64,000 bases of DNA, from contig OX336388.2 in the NCBI GenBank assembly GCA_946902985.2, forward strand, positions 365,973,387 through 366,037,386, read 5' to 3'. The notes beneath the pieces were generated by a model. The model worked only from the letters and a program-made list of their open reading frames with translations. It did not search any database and was not told the DNA's origin. Source of the stretch: Meconema thalassinum (taxonomy: Eukaryota; Arthropoda; Insecta; Orthoptera; Tettigoniidae). The translations under genes were made by a program, and so were the position numbers. Shown here piece by piece: positions 30,247-40,237 of the stretch (its first letter is position 1; the number at the start of each line of letters is the position of its first letter).

Positions 30247-31760
30247 TGTTACGGCTGTGAGTTTGTTTCATCGCTCGCCGCATGAGTCACAACTGCCCCA
30301 GGGCTGGGCTGCTCGGCCTCAGTGTATTGCGTGCGCCTTATGCAACAGGACTACTAGGACAAAGGGATGGTCCAGAATATTCGTGACTGAGCCAGCGATG
30401 GAAACCTCGAGAAGCCGTGAACCCTGGATGGGTCTAGAAGCATTTATTGAGTCACCGGCCTGCTATGTAAGAGCGACCTGTCAAGCAGCAGTTGTTGTTG
30501 TGTTTTACGAGCTAGTGTGAGCGTTTATCCTGAGCGACAGAAGTGTGGTGTCTTGCGAAACCCCTAGTGAAGCCGTTTCTCTTGACAGCGAGGAAGTGAG
30601 AAGCATACAGGGGACTGCCTTTTTTTTGAGTGAGTGTGATTTCACTGAGTGTCTGAGATATTGTGGTTACGAAATCCAGTGACATTGTTTCCCAGCTCGT
30701 GAACAGCGAAGCTGCGTGTAGCAAGTTATCGTAAGTAACTGTAATTTGTGTAAAAAAAGGAAGAAGCTGCATGTAGTTCTGTCAAGGCCACCAGGCTCAT
30801 TAGCGGGAGGATTAACTTCTGTGGCTCATTGACAAGTGAAAGGGGAAGTGTTCTCGACTTAAGGAAACTGGAGTAAGATTCTAATTGCTTGTAATTGCTG
30901 ATGAGTAGTGTAACTTTCTGGCCGAAATAAAATTAATTATTTCTTTAAAAGGAACATCCTGTGTTGTGCTTTCTATCCCACTTCTGTACGGCTGTGAGTT
31001 TGTTTCATCGCTCGCCGCATGAGTCACAACTGCCCCAGGGCTGGGCTGCTCGGCCTCAGTGTATTGCGTGCGCCTTATGCAACAGGACTACTAGGACAAA
31101 GGGATGGTCCAGAATATTCGTGACTGAGCCTGCGATGGAAACCTCGAGAAGCCGTGAACCCTGGATGGGTCTAGAAGCATTTATTGAGTCACCGGCCTGC
31201 TATATAAGAGCGACCTGTCAAGCAGCAGTTGTTGTTGTGTTTTACGAGCTAGTGTGAGCGTTTATCCCGAGCCACAGAAGTGTTGTGACTTGAGAAACCC
31301 CTAGTGAAGCCGTTTCTCTTGACAGTGAGGAAGTGAGAAGCATACAGGGGACTGCCTGTGTTTTGAGTGAGTGTGATTTCACTGAGTGTCTGAGATATTA
31401 AGGTTACGAAATCCAGTGACATTGTTTCCCAGCTCGTGAACAGCGAAGCTGCGTGTAGCAAGTTATCGTAAGTAACTGTAATTTGTGTACAAAAGGAAGA
31501 AGTTGCATGTAGTTCTGTCAAGGCCACCAGGCCCATTAGCGGGAGGATTAACTTCTGTGGCTCATTGACAAGTGAAAGGGGAAGTGTTCTCGACTTGAGG
31601 AAACTGGAGTAAGGTTCTAATTGCTTGTAATTGCTGATGAGTAGTGTAACTTTCTGGCCGAAATAAAATTAATTATTTCTTTAAAAGGAACATCCTGTGT
31701 TGTGCTTTCTACCCACCGTAATCCAGTTAACAAAAGTGCCACTAGGGGTGGCACGTAACA
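30247..31760 (+). mobile_element. solo LTR (Ty3/gypsy-like) with internal 737-bp tandem duplication
   Basis: Begins TGTTACGG and ends GGCACGTAACA, so the ends are inverted TGTTACG/CGTAACA. It is flanked by ATAT on both sides (30243-30246 and 31761-31764). A 737-bp unit is present twice in tandem (30251 and 30988). Each unit carries a TATA region, a putative initiator/CAGCAGTTG start area and an AATAAA (30926-30931 and 31662-31667), consistent with U3-R-U5. No gag or pol lies inside or adjacent, so this is a solo LTR. Superfamily is inferred from termini and a 4-bp duplication only. Confidence 0.68.
31201..31208 (+). promoter_or_regulatory. TATA box of second LTR unit
   Basis: TATATAAG in the second tandem unit, about 25-30 bp upstream of CAGCAGTTG. 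The first unit has TATGTAAG at the equivalent place (about 30464-30471), so only the downstream promoter copy keeps a canonical TATA. Confidence 0.55.
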
Positions 31761-31815
31761 ATATGATTCAACAAGATTAATACACGCGACACTGCTCTTA
31801 ACTTTAAAGTCGATA

Positions 31816-32335
31816 GCGGCTACGGCGGCGTAGTTCGTAGCATGCTGAGCTTCTATGCCCAAGATAGCGGGTTCAAACCCGGCTGAAGCCGTCGGATTTT
31901 AAGAGCGTTAAAAATCAATCAGTATGCCTTCCTTCGGAGGGGAAGTAAAGCCGGCAGTCCCATGTTATAGATTTATGGCATGTTAAAGAACCTTCCACTA
32001 ATTACACCTGTGTGAAGCTTAATTATATAGGTTAAGAATGTAAACAACGCTCTTAGGTTCCTACGTTCGTTGCCAAGAGCGGACTGCGGTGGCGTCTAGT
32101 AGCTAAGTTCTGAACTAGGCCTAGTAGTCATCGACGGTGGCGTTTGTGGCAAAAGTAGAAACTATTTGATAAATTCAAAGTTGCAGTCCTTCCTTGAATT
32201 AAAAAACAGATATACACACTAATACAGCCATCACAAATAACACCGGTTATCAGACAGATTCTACACACACCCAAAGTACACGGGGCTACATGACTGCGTT
32301 GTCGCAGCCCCTAAACTGAGGAACCAACCAACCAA
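31816..32335 (+). mobile_element. S1 tRNA-derived SINE, near full length
   Basis: Matches 17772-18298 throughout, with head substitutions (GCGGCTACGGCGGCGTAGTT) and an intact GGGTTCAAACCCGGC B-box. It ends with AACCAACCAACC. The head changes in the A-box region suggest it is no longer a good Pol III template. Confidence 0.88.
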
Positions 32336-32427
32336 ACTAATAACATGAGTAGGAATTGTTTAAGTATTCATGATCCTTTATTAAACTGAACTTGGCTAAT
32401 TAATAAAATGTATTATGAATACTAATA

Positions 32428-32754
32428 CAGGGTGCCAGAAAATGTTCTCCACAGTGCCTATATGCGTCTAAGGGAGCTATCAACAGTAGTTACGTTGGCA
32501 GCACTGCTGACGCTTGTATCAAAAGAAACAATAAACAGTAAACTTTGTACTAACCACAGCCATTCATAACAATTGCTGGAAGTGCTGATGATACACTAGC
32601 TCGCTTATTGCAATACACACTGACGATTTCGACAGCCTACAGCCCACACGTGTGGGATTCACCCTGTCAAGGACACAGTGCTGCCAACTAAACTGCTGAT
32701 GCTAGCTCTGGCAGAAGTTGGCAGTCACTGCGGAGAACATTTCATGGCGCCCTG
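32428..32754. mobile_element. TA-target MITE, uninterrupted, 327 bp
   Basis: Inverted ends CAGGGTGCCAGAAAATGTTC and, on the other strand, CAGGGCGCCATGAAATGTTC, flanked by TA (32426-32427 and 32755-32756). It shares interior blocks AGTTACGTTGGCAG and GCCATTCATAACA with the split copy at 18622-19678. No ORF. Confidence 0.8.
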
Positions 32755-32880
32755 TATTATTAGCTGATACTATTAAGTATCAGCCAGTTTTATGAAATAG
32801 GCCCCAAGTTGTACTTCTTCCGGTAATAAGGTACAGTGGGTACCTAGAATAACTACGCGTAAAAGTGGCCAAATTGGTTG

Positions 32881-33345
32881 AGTCTGTTAGGTAGTCTGCC
32901 CGAAGGCTGGTTGGATCCTCAAAAAGTACCGCCATTAGGTTATGTGGGTAGATACCCAAGGCAGCGCTAAATTGAGACATACTAGGCAAGATAAGCCTCC
33001 GTGGCATAGGCGGCCTCTCACCGCTGGGCCCGTGGTTCAAATCCCGGTCACTCCATGTGAGATCTGTGCTGGACAAAACGGAGGCAGACAGGTTTTTCTC
33101 CGGGTACTCCGGTTTTCCCTGTCAAACTTTCAATCCAGCAACACTCTCCACTACCATTTCATTTCATCTGCCATTCATTTAATCATTGCCCCAGAGGAGT
33201 GCGTCAGGCCTCGGCAGCCGGCACAGTTCTTTTCCTCGCCGCTAGATGGGGCTTCATTCATTCCATTCCTGACCCGGTCGGAGACTGGAAGCAGGCCCTT
33301 TTTTTACTAGGCAAGATGAGGAGCGATGTAGTATTCCATTGCTAT
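32881..33345 (+). repeat. R10 repeat split by S4 SINE
   Basis: Left part 32881-32992 and right part 33306-33345 join at ACTAGGCAAGAT to match the continuous copy at 8278-8420. The 12-bp ACTAGGCAAGAT is duplicated at both edges of the inserted S4. Confidence 0.75.
32993..33305 (+). mobile_element. S4 tRNA-derived SINE with perfect TSD
   Basis: Head GCCTCCGTGGCATAGGCGGC, B-box GGTTCAAATCCCGG, body TTTTTCTCCGGGTACTCCGG, end GGTCGGAGACTGGAAGCAGG plus a T-run. It is flanked by ACTAGGCAAGAT at 32981-32992 and 33306-33317. The perfect duplication indicates a young copy. Confidence 0.9.
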
Positions 33346-33626
33346 CCTCACTGATTCAGAACAGCAGAACTAACCCTATGAGAAGAACCTTTCACAGGCA
33401 CTGACTGTGCCTCGAATGTCATTACTTAGCACCCATACCTCAGTAGCTTCCATATAATCACAGCCATGCGTGAGTCTGAGATATCGATGAAAAGACATAT
33501 TTTATTCTAGCCTGTCCCAACAGACGAATTGGTTGAGTATGAATTAAAAATTAGACAGCAGTCGGTTGTCAAACCCTAATTTGTTACTTTTTGGTCAGTA
33601 ATATTTTTTTATCGTAATGCATTTAG

Positions 33627-33928
33627 TGCCGGGAGTGTCCAAGGAGATGTTCGGCACGCCAGAGTTTGTATCTGCTTCTATGCGGACACCCATAGTACCG
33701 TCGCGTGAGGAGTGTTGTTTGGGGTGAAAAGTGTGAATGTAAGGGCGAGGAATTGGAAGGTAGCGGCCTATAGTTAGGGTTCAACCCCGGCATTTGCCTG
33801 GAAGAAAGATGGGAAACCACAGAAAACCATCGTCAAGGTTGTCGGTGGGAGGATGCGAACCTCCTCGCCTCTCGGATGTGAGCGACTGCCTGCAGCCACG
33901 CCGTAACGATCACGGCTAACTTTCCCAG
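33627..33928 (-). mobile_element. S5 tRNA-derived SINE
   Basis: Minus-strand copy with head GTTAGCCGTGATCGTTACGG, a GAGGTTCGCATCC B-box with one change, and far end TCCTTGGACACTCCCGGCAC. Family as at 21500-21820. Confidence 0.8.
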
Positions 33929-34084
33929 TAGGCATATTTAATGAATTAAACCAACTTGACCTTCGCTTAACCGTGATTAATTTCAATACTAACAATGAAT
34001 CCTCTTTCCTCAGAGTTACCCACATCGACCCAGTATCAGTTGTTTGGTTAGTCAGAAAATTATGCCTTCACTTTCCCTCAATTA

Positions 34085-34870
34085 TGATTATCAATTTATT
34101 TATGTATTTATTTGTTTATCGTATGATGAATGTATTTACATAATTTCTGGACAAATGTGCATACTCACAAGTTCGTACGATCTTACAACTCTAGGCCTAG
34201 TTCTTTGACCCATTCAACTGCTTCATCCGATGTAAGATGCATGTCCATTATTGTTCCTGACAGTCAGCAACAATACGATGGATTGACTGCGATAATGCAC
34301 TGCAGTCGGAATTTGCAGAGCTAGCCCATCCCCATTTGTGCAGTAGATAGTCACATCTGCCTTGTCCAGTTCGAATCCGGTTGATGATCCTCCACTGGCG
34401 CCTGGGGAGATGGAATCCTTGTATCCGGTTAGAAGGGTTGTCAACTAGATGTTCATTTACCACTGAAGACTGCTCCCATTGGATTTTCCATGAGCTGTTA
34501 ACTTGGAAGGAGCATCTTTCAAGGTTGACTGCTGTACGCAATGGTGGTTTACTTGATTTCAAGCGTTGGTGTTGTGCTCGTGCAAGATCTTGGTGAATAG
34601 GTAGCTGGGAATTCTGCCGGATGTTTTTCCATACCTTTAGGGGAGCTTCTGATCTTCTTAGGACTGGAGGTGGAATGTTGCTGAGAACAGGCAGCCAAAG
34701 TGCGTTCGTGCTCCGAATAAAACCCGTGATTATTCCCATTGCTTGATTGAGTTGCACATCTATCATCTTAGTGTGAACACTATTGATCCAGGTTGGACTG
34801 CAATATTCAGCAACAGAATGTGATAAAGCTAAGGCAGTGGATCTTAGAACTTGAGTATTAGTATCAATTT
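34085..34870 (-). pseudogene. I/jockey-like LINE 3' end
   Basis: The minus frame encodes SVAEYCSPTWINS, VQLNQAMGIITGFIRSTNAL, WLPVLSNIPPPVLRR, GFHLPRRQWRIINRIRTGQG, then an altered C-terminal Cys/His cluster (LSQSIHRIVADC) and a DEAVEWVKELGLEL-stop tail after a frame break near 34250. It parallels the tail of the copy at 47426-49595. It ends in a TAAA-rich tail. The RT catalytic region is absent. Confidence 0.78.
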
Positions 34871-34907
34871 ATCAAACATCGAGATGTTTGTAAAACAAAT
34901 CATATAA

Positions 34908-35945
34908 CACATCAAAAAAAAAGTTTTGCATGTGGCTGGCCAAGAGTCGTGGTGTCTCAAACCCATTAGTCGTTCTTGCGAGCGTGTATATCCGCTGTGC
35001 CAATGAGGAGATATTCTTGCGAGTGTGGAGACGTCCCGGTGAATGTATGCATGACCAATATATCCGAGACGGCACCAAGAGGAAGGAAGTGGTGCAATGC
35101 TTTTGGAGAGGAATCATGTATGGTCGCCGAACCCCTCTTGTGTACATCCCAGGGCGTATCATAGGCATACGTTACATGTATTCTATCCAATCACCTGTAG
35201 TGCAGGCTATGCTGACAATTTCAGCCCAAATTTCACTCTCGTGGACGATAACGCTCGCCCGCACAGGACTGGCATTGTCAATGCCTTTCTTCAGGAGAAT
35301 GGTATTCACAGATGGAATGCATGCTGAGCTTCTATGCCCAATATCGCGGGTTCAAACCCGGCCAAAGTCGTCGGAATTTTTAAGAGCGTTAAAAATCTCT
35401 CAGTATGCCTTCCTTCGGAGGGGAAGTCAAGCCGGCGGTCCCATGTAATAGATTCATGGCATGTTAAAGAACCTTCCACTAATTACACCTGCGTGAAGGT
35501 AAATTATATTTAAACATTTGACAAACGCTCTTAGGTTCCTACGTTCGTCGCCAGGAGCCGACTGCTGTGGCGTCTGGTAAGCAAGTTTTGAACTAGTAGT
35601 CGTTGACGGTGACGTTTGGAGGCAAAAGTAGGAACTACTTGAAAAGAAAATTCAATGTCTGCCGTCCTTACTTGAATTGAAAACAGAAACACACACTAAT
35701 TCAGCCACCACAATTAACACTGGTTATCAGACAGATTCTACACACACCCAAAGTGAACGGGGCTACATGACCGCGTTGTCGCAGCCCCTAAACTAAGGAA
35801 CCAACCAACCATCAGATGGAATGGCCTGCCTATGCTCCCGATCTCAATTGTGTAGAGCAGGCGTGGACACTGATTCATAAATTAGTCCGTCCTCACTTTC
35901 ATCCCCAGTGTGATCCGTGTCAATATGCAAAACTCTTTTGATGTG
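34908..35945 (+). mobile_element. Tc1-like DNA transposon with decayed transposase, split by S1
   Basis: Inverted ends CACATCAAAA...GTTTTGCAT at 34908-34930 and 35923-35945, with TA after the right end. The transposase is readable in pieces on plus: RVWRRPGECMHDQYIRDGTK, WRGIMYGRRTPLVYIPGR, then TLVDDNARPHRTGIVNAFLQ with the second catalytic Asp. After the SINE comes MEWPAYAPDLNCVEQAWTLI, giving a DD34E-type Glu. The N-terminal DNA-binding part and first Asp are missing, and frames shift near 35090 and 35215. It is inactive. Confidence 0.8.
35320..35812 (+). mobile_element. S1 SINE inserted in the Tc1 transposase, 5'-truncated
   Basis: Flanked by the perfect 11-bp duplication CAGATGGAATG (35309-35319 and 35813-35823). 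It starts inside the head at CATGCTGAGCTTCT and runs to AACCAACCAAC. Removing one duplicate rejoins the transposase segments across the IHR-MEW boundary. Confidence 0.9.
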
Positions 35946-35994
35946 TATGATGACAAAGAGAAATTTCATTAATATATTAGAACTATTATTAAAT

Positions 35995-36110
35995 TTCAAA
36001 TATTTCGAAAATTGATGCGGTTAACTCAATTCAGTATTGCCAGCGGTACGCGATGATACGCTTCCAATACTGAATTGAGTTAACCACATCAATTTCTGGA
36101 AATATTTGAA
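35995..36110. repeat. 116-bp near-perfect palindrome
   Basis: Arms TTCAAATATTTC and GAAATATTTGAA at the edges. The inner arm GGTTAACTCAATTCAGTATT pairs with AATACTGAATTGAGTTAACC. The centre is near 36052. Stem of about 45 bp with few mismatches. It has no ORF and could be a MITE or a hairpin end. Confidence 0.85.
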
Positions 36111-36383
36111 GTTTGATTATGTGTTATTGCGCTCATTTGAATTTGAATTTATTCATAAAGAAATGCCACTGAGGCTAAAGAGCCCCTTTATGTAGCGTAT
36201 ACAATGTTCTGGCCTGGCATTTTGTAATAAGAAACTAGCTTGACAACTAACAGAACAAAAGGTAGAATACACTTATTATTAAACAAACCAATTAGCAAAC
36301 ATTTTATGCAAGATGAATAATGCAAATTAGAATATAATAATTAAATAAATAACCTACCTAATGTATTATTAATCAATTGAAAA

Positions 36384-37797
36384 AACAAGTAGTTCCGTGA
36401 AGAACTATACAGCCTACTTTTCATGCCAATGATTATTCTACAGAATATGAACCTATCTAGAATAATGACGAAATTAAGTTGGTAATATCGAAATATCTAA
36501 TTAGTTCAAAATATACCTGTTATAATGTAGCCTAATCGAGCACTACAGTTGGCAGCCCTGGTGACTGAATATATTCTTAGTTCCATTTCTTAAGGTAGGC
36601 CTACAGAATACAAAATTTGGTTGCAGTCCAATGGACGTTACATGCAGTTAGACACTGGATCTATCAGCACGCTTAAAAGCATGTTGCCAACAATGTCATG
36701 CGTGTGCTGGTCAGAAATAATCTGAAATATTATGATATCTTGTTGTGCCAATTTTGGATGAAATCCATTTGTTAGTATAGAAGTTACATGTATTTTAAAA
36801 TTGGACATATCAGCAGCAGGCATAGAATCATGTTGGCAGCACAGCCTTGTATTAATTACTCCAAATTAATCTAGAATGTCAGGTGCTATACGTCTGCAAA
36901 GTATAGAGCTGTTGGCTTGCATACTTTCTGATATATTGATATTAGGGTAAAACATATAGACAGCATTTATTAACAGTTGCCAGCCCTGATTGCTCTTAAC
37001 AATACTTATAGTCATATCTGTTATGGTACACATAGCACATACTAAATTTGGTTGAAATCCAACTGATGGTATAGAAGTTACATGTATTTAAAAATTGGTA
37101 CTATCAGCAGGCTTATAATCATGTTGGTAGAACTGACGTATATAAGTTACTCCAAATTAATCTAAAATGTCAGAATATACGTGTGCATAGTTTAAAGCTG
37201 TTGGCTTGCATACTTTCTGATATATTGGTATTTGGATAAAATAAATAAATAGAGAGAGAAATTATTAACAGTTGGCAGCCCTGGTGGCTCTTAAGAATAC
37301 GCGCAGTCATATCTGTTTGTGTACAGATATTACATACAAAATTTGGTTGAAATCCATTTGATAGTGTAGAATTTATATGCATTTAAACATTGGACCTATC
37401 AGAAGGCTTAAAATTATTTTGGCAACACTGTCAAGGTTGGACTCCTGGAAATTAAACTAAAATAGTCTAATCTACATTTGTGCCAATTTTAGAATAGCTC
37501 CCATGGATACCTTGCAAGATATCCAACATGGAGCTCAAATTTCTAGTGCGTTTTTTCAGCAGTTGGTAGTACTGACATCATTTTCAAAGATGGACGTGAG
37601 ATATTCCGGTGAACATCTTTACTCATACTAAATTTGGTTTTGATTGCTGCAGCCGTTTAGGAGTTGATAGGGGGGACACACACACAGCCAGCCAGACAGA
37701 CAGACAGACAGACAGACAGACACAAATTTTCCCGGATCGATCTCATAAGTCTACTTTTTCCTCATTTTTGCAAAATGTGAAAAGTAGGCTAAAAATA
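36384..37797 (+). mobile_element. Helentron-like element, divergent subfamily (copy 4)
   Basis: Same 5' start AACAAGTAGTTCCGTGAAGA and the same 3' layout: a CA then CAGA microsatellite at 37676-37721, GATCTCATAAG and a stem-loop ending GTAGGCTAAAAA. The subterminal motif is AGCCTACTTTTCA, mirrored exactly by TGAAAAGTAGGCT at the 3' stem. The interior differs from copies 1-3 but also has ~146-bp periodicity: TGTTGGCA/GTTGGCAGC-type landmarks near 36681, 36830, 36975, 37121, 37270, 37416 and 37561. No ORF of note. Confidence 0.58.
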
Positions 37798-38330
37798 TAG
37801 TTCGTTAAAAAAGGACTACATTCTTTATGTGAATTATGAGAGGAGCTATTATTGAAACAATTACATGAGTGACATGATTACTCGGACTACTATCAATTCC
37901 ACGGAAGTTGTATCTTGGATACTAAAGATATTATAAAAAGCTGTATGGCACGGATATATTTCAAAAATTGTGTATGAACTATTTATCGTACGTTTTATTT
38001 TAATATCAATCCAACAGGTCAAGTAATGATCTTATCATCTCAAGGACATCTTACACCATACCTAAGTAAGCATTTTCCTTGAGCTCTGAAATGATGCGCC
38101 TAAAAATAATTCCACTGAGTTATCAGCTGCTGTGTCATAGCGCGCACACTGATGTAACATTCTGTCAGCGAGCGGTCAGTCGGTTTTAGGTGAGCTGTTA
38201 GAACAATTATTTGATAAATGCCACAAAGAAATGCAAGTTTCTTTTAAAAAGGGCAATGAATTGATATTGAGAGATGAATGTAGGTTTAGGCAACTCATAA
38301 CAGCTATTAACCCCTTGACGAGTGGCTTAG
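37798..38330. other. unassigned intergenic
   Basis: No gene or repeat family recognised. Confidence 0.4.
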
Positions 38331-38647
38331 GTGGCGTAGCTGGTAGTATGCTGAACTGCTGTGCCCAAGATAGCGGGTTCAAACCCGGCCGAAGTCGTCG
38401 GGTTTTTAAGAGCGTTAAAAATCCTTCAATATGCCTTCCTTTGGAGGGGAAGAAAAGCCGGCGGTCCCATATCATAGATTTATGGAATGTAAAAGATCCA
38501 GCCACAGACTAGACTTGTGTAAAGCTAAATTGTTACGTTAGATTTCGTCAGAACGCTGTATCAATGTTCCAACGGTCACCACTAGGTATCAATGGTATCT
38601 GGTTGTAAAAGTTGGAACTACTTGAAATTGAACGGAACTTGTAACTC
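38331..38647 (+). mobile_element. S1 SINE, shorter variant
   Basis: Head AGTGGCTTAGGTGGCGTAGC, B-box GGGTTCAAACCCGGCC, and a distinct 3' half (AACGGTCACCACTAGGTATC, TTGGAACTACTTGAAATTGA) matching the split minus copy at 57107-57630. It defines an S1 subfamily whose 3' half differs from 17772. It abuts an S5 fragment at 38649. Confidence 0.78.
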
Positions 38648-38648
38648 A

Positions 38649-38727
38649 CCCTAGTAAGGGTGTTCGCTGGAAACAGCTACAGACTCAGGCGAGCCGAACA
38701 TGTCCTCGGACACTCCCGGCACTAAGA
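38649..38727 (+). mobile_element. S5 SINE fragment
   Basis: The 3' terminal block only (CAGCTACAGACTCAGGCGAG, then CCGAACATGTCCTCGGACAC and TCCCGGCACTAA), in plus orientation. Confidence 0.6.
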
Positions 38728-38745
38728 GCCATACGATAAATCTTT

Positions 38746-40226
38746 TCTCTACTTAGTATAAAACAAAGTCCCCGATTTGTGTTGTTACGGATAAACTAGA
38801 GAACCACTGGATGGATTTTGATGCGGTTTCCACCATTCTGTAAAGGATATCTCGAGGATTATTTCTGTAGAAAATAATTTATTTCTGATTAAAGGAAGCC
38901 GAGCAATAACGATTTCAGTGGAAAAGTCGAAAAAAAAGCTGGCGTCCGAGCGCTTTTGTAAGCTTACGCTGGGCAAACCGTTAAAAATATCTCAATACTA
39001 TGAGTATAAGAATTGTTCAGCATGAAAAGTTCTACAAAAAAGTACGGGAGAGCATATATCTATCTCCAATACATCGCCCACTATAAGTGTTTTTACGTTT
39101 TAATTTCTTCCAAACATGTCCATTCAACTACTGAGGCGACAGAGTACGAGCTAGCTAAGGGCGAGTCTATCGTCTCTGTTACAGCCTAGCTAGCGGGCGA
39201 ACATATTGCCCCAGATAGAAGCCAGCAGCAAACCTTCCAGTCGTGTTTAGTTAAACCTCCTGAGAAGGGTGGTTGTGTTTGGAGTTTTCCTGGAAGTGTA
39301 ACTCGGGTTTTCTTCATTTCGCCTGTGAAACACAGTCTAGTTAAGATTGGACGGAAGGGGGATTTGAGTTTCATTCACCTCGCCATTCCCAGGAAGTGCA
39401 ACTCTCATTTCGCCTGTGAACTTTTCGTTCCGCAAAATTCACAGTCAATTTAGATTGGACGGAATGAGGATTATATTACATTAAATTTCTGTAGAAAATT
39501 ATTTATTTATGATCAAAGGAAGCCGAGCAGTAACGATTTCGGTGGAAAAGTAAAAAAAAAAACTGGCGTACGAGCGCTTTGCAAGCTTACGCTGGACAAA
39601 CTGTTTTAAAAATATCTAAATACTATGAGTGTAAGAATTGTTCAGCATGAAAAGTTCTACAAAAAAGTCCGCGTGAGCATAATTATGTCTAACTTCAATA
39701 CATCGCCCACTATGAGTGTTTTTACGTTTTAATTTCTTCCAACCATGTCCATTCAAATACTGAGGCAACAGTTTACGAGCTATCTAAGGGCGAATCCATC
39801 ATCCCTGTTACAGCCTAGCTAGCGGGCGAACATATTACCCCAGATACAGCCAGCAGCAAACCGTTGAGCAGTGTTGAGTTAAGACTTCTAAGAGAGGTGG
39901 TTTTGTTTAGAGTTTCCCCGGAAGTGCTACTCGGGTTTTCTTCATTTCGCCTGTGAACTTTTCGTTCCGCAAAATTCACAGTCAAGTTAAGATTGGACGG
40001 AAGGGGGATTTGTGTTTCATGCACGTAACCATTCTTAAATTACGTCTGACAAGAATTTGTTGCACATGCATCTCCATGATAATATAACTAATAGTCCAGT
40101 CAGTGATTTTAACCCATCATGTCGAGATGTAAAACGGATATTGGTCGTTGTTCATTGACACTGGAGAAAAAAAAGGTGCTTATCACGCAATGCATTCTCC
40201 CGGGCGAAGCCGGGTCGGGTTGCTAG
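38746..40226 (+). mobile_element. non-autonomous Helitron, deletion derivative
   Basis: 5' end TCTCTACTTAGTATAAAAC at 38746. The 3' end has a CCCGG/CCGGG hairpin, a short spacer and CTAG at 40226 followed by T. The first ~650 bp (from about 38865) is duplicated in tandem, with landmarks 38894 and 39519. The segment at 40118-40170 (CATGTCGAGATGTAAAACGG) matches the start of the helicase-bearing relative at 45300-49767, then jumps directly to the 3' hairpin. It therefore looks like an internal deletion product of a coding parent. No intact ORF. Confidence 0.78.
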
Positions 40227-40237
40227 TATATATATAT

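Noticed and set aside
34930..35448. 172-codon plus-strand open frame as a novel gene
   Set aside because: Its first part is Tc1 transposase and its last part runs into the inserted S1 SINE across a duplication; it is a chance fusion.
36384..37797. Tc1/mariner or LINE identity for the AACAAGTAGTTCCG elements
   Set aside because: There are no TA or poly(A) hallmarks, no consistent target duplication and no ORF; the ends fit a Helentron-like plan better.
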